A stretch of 64,000 bases of DNA. Source: Pisaster brevispinus (lineage: Eukaryota; Echinodermata; Asteroidea; Forcipulatida; Asteriidae). Each line of letters begins with the position of its first letter. The first letter of the stretch is position 1. The stretch spans positions 992,001 to 1,056,000 of the forward strand of contig JAMKCF010000031.1 of NCBI GenBank assembly GCA_023634235.1. Direction: 5' to 3'. The notes beneath the pieces are model-generated. The model saw nothing but the letters and a program-made list of their open reading frames with translations, was not told where the DNA came from and searched no databases. Of this stretch, positions 62,210 to 64,000 are shown in pieces. A program made the translations under genes and the position numbers.

Positions 62210-62406
62210 CATTTGAAGCCTCATATACTTGTAGATTCATAGTGACTTGAAATGTGTACTTGTGACTGTACATACATTTGAAGCCTCTTGACTGTATACT
62301 TATAGATTCACAGTCCTCATGATCATCTTGTAGATTCACAGTGACATAAAATGTCTTTGCTTCACAAATTGATATGAAGCTCCATGGTTGTAGATTCAGA
62401 GTGATT
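62210..62406. repeat. Short degenerate tandem repeat
   Basis: The core TAGATTCA with following CAGTGAC-like sequence occurs four times (62232, 62303, 62331, 62391). CATTTGAAGCCTC occurs twice, 65 bp apart (62210 and 62275). The spacing is irregular (71, 28 and 60 bp), so this is an old minisatellite remnant or a nested small repeat. The minus-strand frame at 62202-62435 is a by-product of it. Confidence 0.55.
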
Positions 62407-62687
62407 ATAGAAGCAGCAAATGTTTTTAAAAACATTTTAATGAAACTAAAGCCTACAAGGCTTTAAGTGATTCCACCTCTGGTACACGCGATTTTCGTGA
62501 ATCAGCCCCTCCTGAACTACATGGTGCTGTCAGAGCGTTTACCAATACAACCAATTATAACATTTTTTTGCTATCCCCCGGCATTCACTTGTTTGACTCC
62601 GGCCAGGCAGTAGAATTCCAATTCCATAGGAAACAATGCCAGACGCGTGAAGCGTGAGGTGTGCCCAACAGGAAAGGACAGCCACGG

Positions 62688-62700
62688 CCAGCAGGGGGAG
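62688..62700 (+). promoter_or_regulatory. CTCF-like motif, plus orientation
   Basis: CCAGCAGGGGGAG within GGCCAGCAGGGGGAGACG closely follows the conserved CTCF core CCASYAGRKGGCR, with A where C is usual after the G run. CTCF and its motif are conserved across bilaterians. Function here is inferred from the motif only. Confidence 0.4.
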
Positions 62701-63190
62701 ACGTCGATTTTGATATAATTATAACCCTTAACGTTGTGTGACAACCTTTAACTGCGTATTGGCACAAACTTGTTTCAGATCCAAACATATTGTCGGTTAC
62801 GAAAACTCGAAAACCCTGTGGGGAAAACGCGTTCGAGAACGTAGTTTGGCCCCAATGCCCCCAACCTGATGTTTGGATCTTCTCATAATTGTATGTAGGG
62901 CAAATATTCATGTTGAGGCAAGATTCCACATGCAACTAGAATGGGCTTCATATGTATGTCGGGTCAAGCTTGTTAAGCCATATAGTGCAATTTCGTAACC
63001 TTAACATCGAGGCCAATTTAGTCTTCATATTTTCTTCTCATAGTTTGATTTACGACATCATGAATATATTTGAAAATCAAATCGGTTGTTGTTTCTAGTG
63101 TAAATAATTATTATTTCTTGCTATAATTATTTTCTCTTCCAAAAAGTAACACGCATAGCCCCTTTAATGATTTTGGATTGTTTATGAAGT

Positions 63191-63207
63191 GCGCCCTCTG
63201 TAGGTCA
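63191..63207 (-). promoter_or_regulatory. CTCF-like motif, minus orientation
   Basis: On the minus strand the site reads TGACCTACAGAGGGCGC, a close match to the CTCF core (TGGCCACCAGAGGGCGC type). It is oriented towards the plus-strand motif at 62688, making a convergent pair about 0.5 kb apart, and lies about 70 bp upstream of the candidate start codon at 63273. Confidence 0.45.
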
Positions 63208-63272
63208 TATTAATACAGTTTACATGGAGGGAGTTTCGATTTCAATTCCGTTTCCCTAATTTCTACCTAGAA

Positions 63273-63356
63273 ATGTCTCTTTTGACACAAACTATGACGC
63301 TGTATGGATTATCTGGCTGTTCATCAAAGGCAGGAGACTCACTGGATATTATAAAG
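63273..63356 (+). CDS. Candidate first coding exon, unknown protein
   Basis: ATG at 63273 opens 28 codons (starting MSLLTQTMTLYGLSG, ending KAGDSLDIIK) and the frame ends exactly at AAAG|GTACGT (donor GT at 63357), phase 0. An in-frame stop at 63201-63203 bounds the upstream side. An alternative is an internal exon starting after TTAATACAG at 63218, since the frame is open from there to 63356. A short upstream ATG at 63224 is out of frame and stops after 11 codons. I do not recognise the protein. The last 39 nt are copied in the downstream segment at 63548-63586. Confidence 0.4.
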
Positions 63357-63514
63357 GTACGTTTTAGATTGACATATAGGCAGATGTGTCGGGTTTCTAT
63401 TTGTGTACCATGCCAGTAGAGGTTAACGTTAGATTATCAATCGTGTCATGCAATGCATGTCAATGTAAACATACCGTTGATCCGCGGCCGTAGGCCGTGT
63501 TTGGTCTTTACTAA
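63318..63514 (+). repeat. Direct repeat of about 230 bp, copy 1
   Basis: Starts at CTGTTCATCAAAGG in the candidate exon and ends at CGTGTTTGGTCTTTACTAA. It shares with copy 2, in order, GCAGGAGACTCACT, AAAGGTACGTTT, GTGTCGGGTTT-like sequence, AGAGGTTAACGT, CATGTCA-type and GTCAATGTAAACATACCG. The spacing between copies is 230 bp at the CAGGAGACTC landmark. Confidence 0.85.
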
Positions 63515-63544
63515 CAAATTAGTGTTTGGTCTTACTACTGACAG

Positions 63545-63586
63545 TACTGTTTATCAAAAGCAGGAGACTCACTTGATATTTTAAAG
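63545..63586 (+). CDS. Duplicated 42-nt exon-like segment
   Basis: The frame reads YCLSKAGDSLDILK, 14 codons with no stop, against CSSKAGDSLDIIK at the end of the upstream exon. It is preceded by TTACTACTGACAG (AG at 63543-63544, with a CTGAC branch-like element) and followed by AAAG|GTACGT, identical to the upstream donor. Its length, 42 nt, is a multiple of three and its phase is 0-0, so inclusion would keep the frame. It may be an alternative or optional microexon, or simply a fresh duplication. Seen: sequence, phase and splice dinucleotides. Inferred: use as an exon. Confidence 0.35.
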
Positions 63587-63776
63587 GTACGTTTCAAATT
63601 GATAGGCAGATTTGTCGGGTTTTCGTTAGGTTCAGAGGTTAACGTCAGCAGACAATGGAGGCAGGTTCAGATTAACTCGACTCAATCATGTCATGATAAG
63701 TCAATGTAAACATACCGCTGACTTGATCCATATAGGCCCTATATCTGTTTTGTATGACGTGTTTGGTCTTACTAGC
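63549..63776 (+). repeat. Direct repeat of about 230 bp, copy 2
   Basis: Starts at TGTTTATCAAAAGC and ends at CGTGTTTGGTCTTACTAG. Compared with copy 1 it has gained sequence around 63650-63690 and the ATATAGGCCCTATAT stretch near 63729. It lacks the CCGCGGCCGTAGG stretch of copy 1. Confidence 0.85.
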
Positions 63777-63801
63777 CACCGGTGAGAAGTTGGTTTCTCG
63801 A

Positions 63802-63833
63802 TTGACGTTCGATATTCGACATTCGAATGTCAA
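63802..63833. repeat. 32-bp imperfect palindrome
   Basis: TTGACGTTCGA ... TTCGAATGTCAA forms an inverted repeat with a perfect 14-bp core GACATTCGAATGTC at 63818-63831. It lies right after the second direct repeat. No specific binding protein is implied. Confidence 0.6.
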
Positions 63834-63956
63834 ACAAGTACCAGTTACTGTTTTGATATTTATTTAACGTTTATTTGTGCATAAACCATAGAACTATAAT
63901 GAAGCATTTTTCACATGCCAAGACCCTAGAGTTATACCCCAGACCCTTTGTAAAAG

Positions 63957-63978
63957 ATGTTGTTGTTGTTGTTGTTGT
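63957..63978 (+). repeat. TGT trinucleotide microsatellite
   Basis: Seven consecutive TGT/GTT units run close to the end of the window. Confidence 0.9.
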
Positions 63979-64000
63979 CGAAGGAACACACCCGTGGTCA

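Larger units (their letters stand above)
62407..63218. promoter_or_regulatory. CpG-containing upstream region of right-hand gene
   Basis: CpGs cluster between about 62640 and 62850 (ACGCGTGAAGCG, GACGTCGAT, AAACGCGTTCGAGAACG) in otherwise AT-rich DNA. Two CTCF-like motifs lie in the region. It precedes a candidate coding exon at 63273. The 116-codon minus-strand frame at 62585-62935 shows no recognisable domain and I do not call it a gene. Confidence 0.3.

Noticed and set aside
62202..62435. 77-codon minus-strand ORF
   Set aside because: It is a by-product of the degenerate TAGATTCA repeat in this stretch.
62585..62935. 116-codon minus-strand ORF in the right flank
   Set aside because: It overlaps a CpG-containing regulatory-looking stretch and a CTCF-like motif, has low-complexity-free but unrecognisable composition, and has no supporting splice or promoter signal on that strand.

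Overview
The window is eukaryotic DNA dominated by one very large satellite array. About 58.2 kb (3796-61996) is made of roughly 185 head-to-tail copies (array length divided by unit length) of a unit close to 314 bp. It is flanked by about 3.8 kb of single-copy-like DNA on the left and 2.0 kb on the right. I see no operons, no bacterial coding pattern and no long ORF. Both flanks carry short open exon-like pieces that end in GT splice donors, plus mononucleotide and trinucleotide runs. The CpG-retaining satellite and TATAGGCCCTATA-type flank sequence would fit a marine invertebrate such as an echinoderm or hemichordate, but this placement is a guess.

Left flank (1-3795): a G-rich quadruplex-like tract lies near 156. 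A CpG-containing promoter-like patch at 1374-1470 has a YY1-type site and two CACGTG E-boxes, and is followed by an exon-like stretch ending in AAAG|GTAAGA at 1557/1558. A second exon-like stretch (3261-3449) has a polypyrimidine acceptor, an ATG at 3380 in good Kozak context, and a CAAG|GTAAGC donor. If that model is right, a plus-strand gene starts here and the satellite lies in, or interrupts, its intron.

Array (3796-61996): the unit (reference copy 8446-8759) has 45% GC and 15 CpGs (observed/expected about 0.94, counted by hand). All 15 CpGs lie in its first 225 bp. Each unit carries two ATGGCG sites matching the YY1 core AANATGGCGNC. The left edge is decayed and truncated, while the right edge is sharp. 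Inside, diagnostic variants recur at multiples of the unit, giving nested higher-order repeats of 2, 3, 4, 5, 8, 9, 10 and 11 units. One variant family (8.9-25 kb) turns the second YY1-like site into a perfect TGACGTCA palindrome. Two inverted monomers (40774-41107 and 42824-43157) create roughly 300-bp fold-back hairpins. The second is a copy of the first, 2050 bp away. The many 60-137 codon ORFs in the array are by-products of the repeat and are not called as genes.

Right flank (61997-64000): a small degenerate repeat, two CTCF-like motifs facing each other about 0.5 kb apart, and a candidate first coding exon (63273-63356). A tandem duplication of about 230 bp there has copied the end of that exon into an in-frame 42-nt second exon-like segment (63545-63586) that keeps its own splice signals. 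The window ends in a short TGT microsatellite.
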